Shown here: positions 34,052-34,933 of the stretch, piece after piece
How the letters are laid out: each line of letters opens with the position of its first letter
Position numbering within the stretch: position 1 is the first letter of the stretch
Assembly (NCBI GenBank): GCA_019187495.1
Contig: JABAQN010000009.1
Span: 1-34,933 of the forward strand
Reading direction: 5' to 3'
Length of the DNA: 34,933 nucleotides
Source of the DNA: Steroidobacteraceae bacterium
GTDB lineage: Bacteria; Pseudomonadota; Gammaproteobacteria; Steroidobacterales; Steroidobacteraceae
The notes under the pieces: model-generated
Database searches by the model: none
What the model was told of the DNA's origin: nothing
What the model saw: the letters and a program-made list of their open reading frames with translations, nothing else
Program-made: the position numbers and the translations under genes

Positions 34052-34933
34052 TCAGTGACTGTTCGCCGATGCGCCCTGGTCGGTGGATGGCTCGACCGTC
34101 AGTTTGTGAATCGCGCCGCCAAAGTGACCACCATTCCTGTAGTCATCAGTGACCGGCGTATCGCCATCGAACCCGATATCAAACGTGTCGGTCATCTCGA
34201 CGGTACGCACGATGGTGCGCTCGATGCGCCCCTGCCCCACTTCACGCCCATCGATGCTGATGCGCATGAGACCGCCGCGACCGACCCCCTCGGATGCAAA
34301 CTCGTAGCGCACCGTGGATGGCCCGCGCGGCACGGCTTCTCCGGCTGCGACCCGGAAAATGCGGGCCGGCTGATTGGCGCCTGCCATGAGCACCGTGGGA
34401 CGACCCGCCTCGAGATAAAAGCTCCAGCCCGCGAACTTGCTGCCGAGCGCCGCGAGCACGCCATCGTCGCCCGCGGTCGTGTCGATTTCGGCAGTAAGCG
34501 TGAAGGAGCCCCGGAACGTCGGTGCGAGATCGGCCGGTACACTCACGTCCTTGCCCCAGTAGGTGAACGATGAGCGCGGCTTCGGCCCGAGCGCCACCGC
34601 CCCCTGGAAGCGCGCCAGGTTCAGACGGTCGTCGAGCGGATAGACCTGGTTGCGCTCGGCCTCCTCGACGAAGAGTGCACGCATTTCGGCGAGCTTCGCC
34701 GGATACTTCTGCGCGAGATCGTGCGCCTGGGAGAAATCGTGCTCGAGGTCGTAGAGCTCCCAGTCATAGTCCATCGGCGTCGCCTTCTGTACCAGCGGTT
34801 GCCGCAGCCAGGTCGCGCGCGTGGGCGTCGTCGAAGCCATCCAGCCGTCGTGATAAATCGCTCGATTGCCCATCATCTCGAAGTACTGCGTCCTGCGTCG
34901 TCCCGCGGCCTGAGGCGATGCGAAGCTGTAGAC
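34052..34933 (-). CDS. Second arylsulfatase, C-terminal part (cut by window edge)
   Basis: The visible 293 C-terminal residues, continuing past the window end, align in order with the C-terminal part of the downstream sulfatase: YFEMMGNRAIYHDGWMAS, then DYDWELYDLEHDFSQAHDLA, then AERNQVYPLDDR, followed by a beta-rich domain (GSFTLTAEIDTTAGDDGVLAALGSKFAGWSFYLEAG in parts, TFDIGFDGDTPVTDDYRNGGHFGGAIHKLTVEP). The catalytic N-terminal half, including the formylglycine Cys, is outside the window. It is the upstream gene of the operon; its stop is 15 bp before the ATG of the second sulfatase. The two are diverged tandem paralogs, suggesting related but different sulfate esters. Confidence 0.9.
   Translation of the reverse strand, partial: VYSFASPQAAGRRRTQYFEMMGNRAIYHDGWMASTTPTRATWLRQPLVQKATPMDYDWELYDLEHDFSQAHDLAQKYPAKLAEMRALFVEEAERNQVYPLDDRLNLARFQGAVALGPKPRSSFTYWGKDVSVPADLAPTFRGSFTLTAEIDTTAGDDGVLAALGSKFAGWSFYLEAGRPTVLMAGANQPARIFRVAAGEAVPRGPSTVRYEFASEGVGRGGLMRISIDGREVGQGRIERTIVRTVEMTDTFDIGFDGDTPVTDDYRNGGHFGGAIHKLTVEPSTDQGASANSH

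Overview
This is a GC-rich, gene-dense chromosomal window with about 24 protein genes and no rRNA, tRNA, CRISPR array, transposase or recognisable transcription regulator. Four large TonB-dependent outer-membrane receptors, periplasmic sulfatases, a Tat-exported amidase and many CoA-thioester enzymes point to an aerobic Gram-negative proteobacterium that degrades complex organic compounds. A close look-alike of Comamonas 3-alpha-hydroxysteroid dehydrogenase suggests steroid-type substrates. I would guess a Steroidobacter/Nevskiales-like gammaproteobacterium or a sphingomonad-like lineage, but the sequence does not prove the taxon.

Layout. (1) 1-2704, minus strand: metallo-beta-lactamase-fold hydrolase, then two adjacent acyl-CoA dehydrogenases, the second cut by the window edge. 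(2) 2838-3332: small lipoprotein-like cytochrome c. (3) 3387-5082: a divergent pair of short-chain dehydrogenases, one of them HsdA-like. (4) 5094-8175, minus strand: Tat-exported amidase and an unusual acyl-CoA carboxyltransferase. (5) 8382-13370: two tandem paralogous TonB-dependent receptors, each with its own leader and strong terminator. (6) 13439-17086, minus strand: methylmalonyl-CoA mutase, MeaB-type GTPase and a VOC/epimerase-like protein. (7) 17337-24840, plus strand: a third receptor, then MOSC, RidA-like, sulfotransferase-fold, SDR, DUF1214-like and luciferase-like proteins, mostly overlapping or closely spaced, which looks like one uncharacterised catabolic operon. (8) 24856-26124: a small helical protein divergent from an extended SRAP/HMCES-type protein, with a palindrome between them. 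(9) 26138-29055, minus strand: a SnoaL/NTF2-like protein coupled to a fourth receptor. (10) 29481-34933, minus strand: two tandem arylsulfatases (the first cut by the window edge) coupled to an octaheme cytochrome with HEAT and TPR-like repeats.

The likely common theme is uptake through the receptors, periplasmic trimming by sulfatases and amidase, cytosolic oxidation by SDRs, acyl-CoA dehydrogenases and the luciferase-like enzyme, and disposal of propionyl-CoA through methylmalonyl-CoA. The most notable regulatory signal is a GTCY-N4-GGAC inverted-repeat element found about 130-137 bp upstream of three of the four receptors. The strongest candidates for something undescribed are the 19.6-24.8 kb cluster, the SRAP divergent pair and the octaheme-HEAT-TPR/sulfatase operon.
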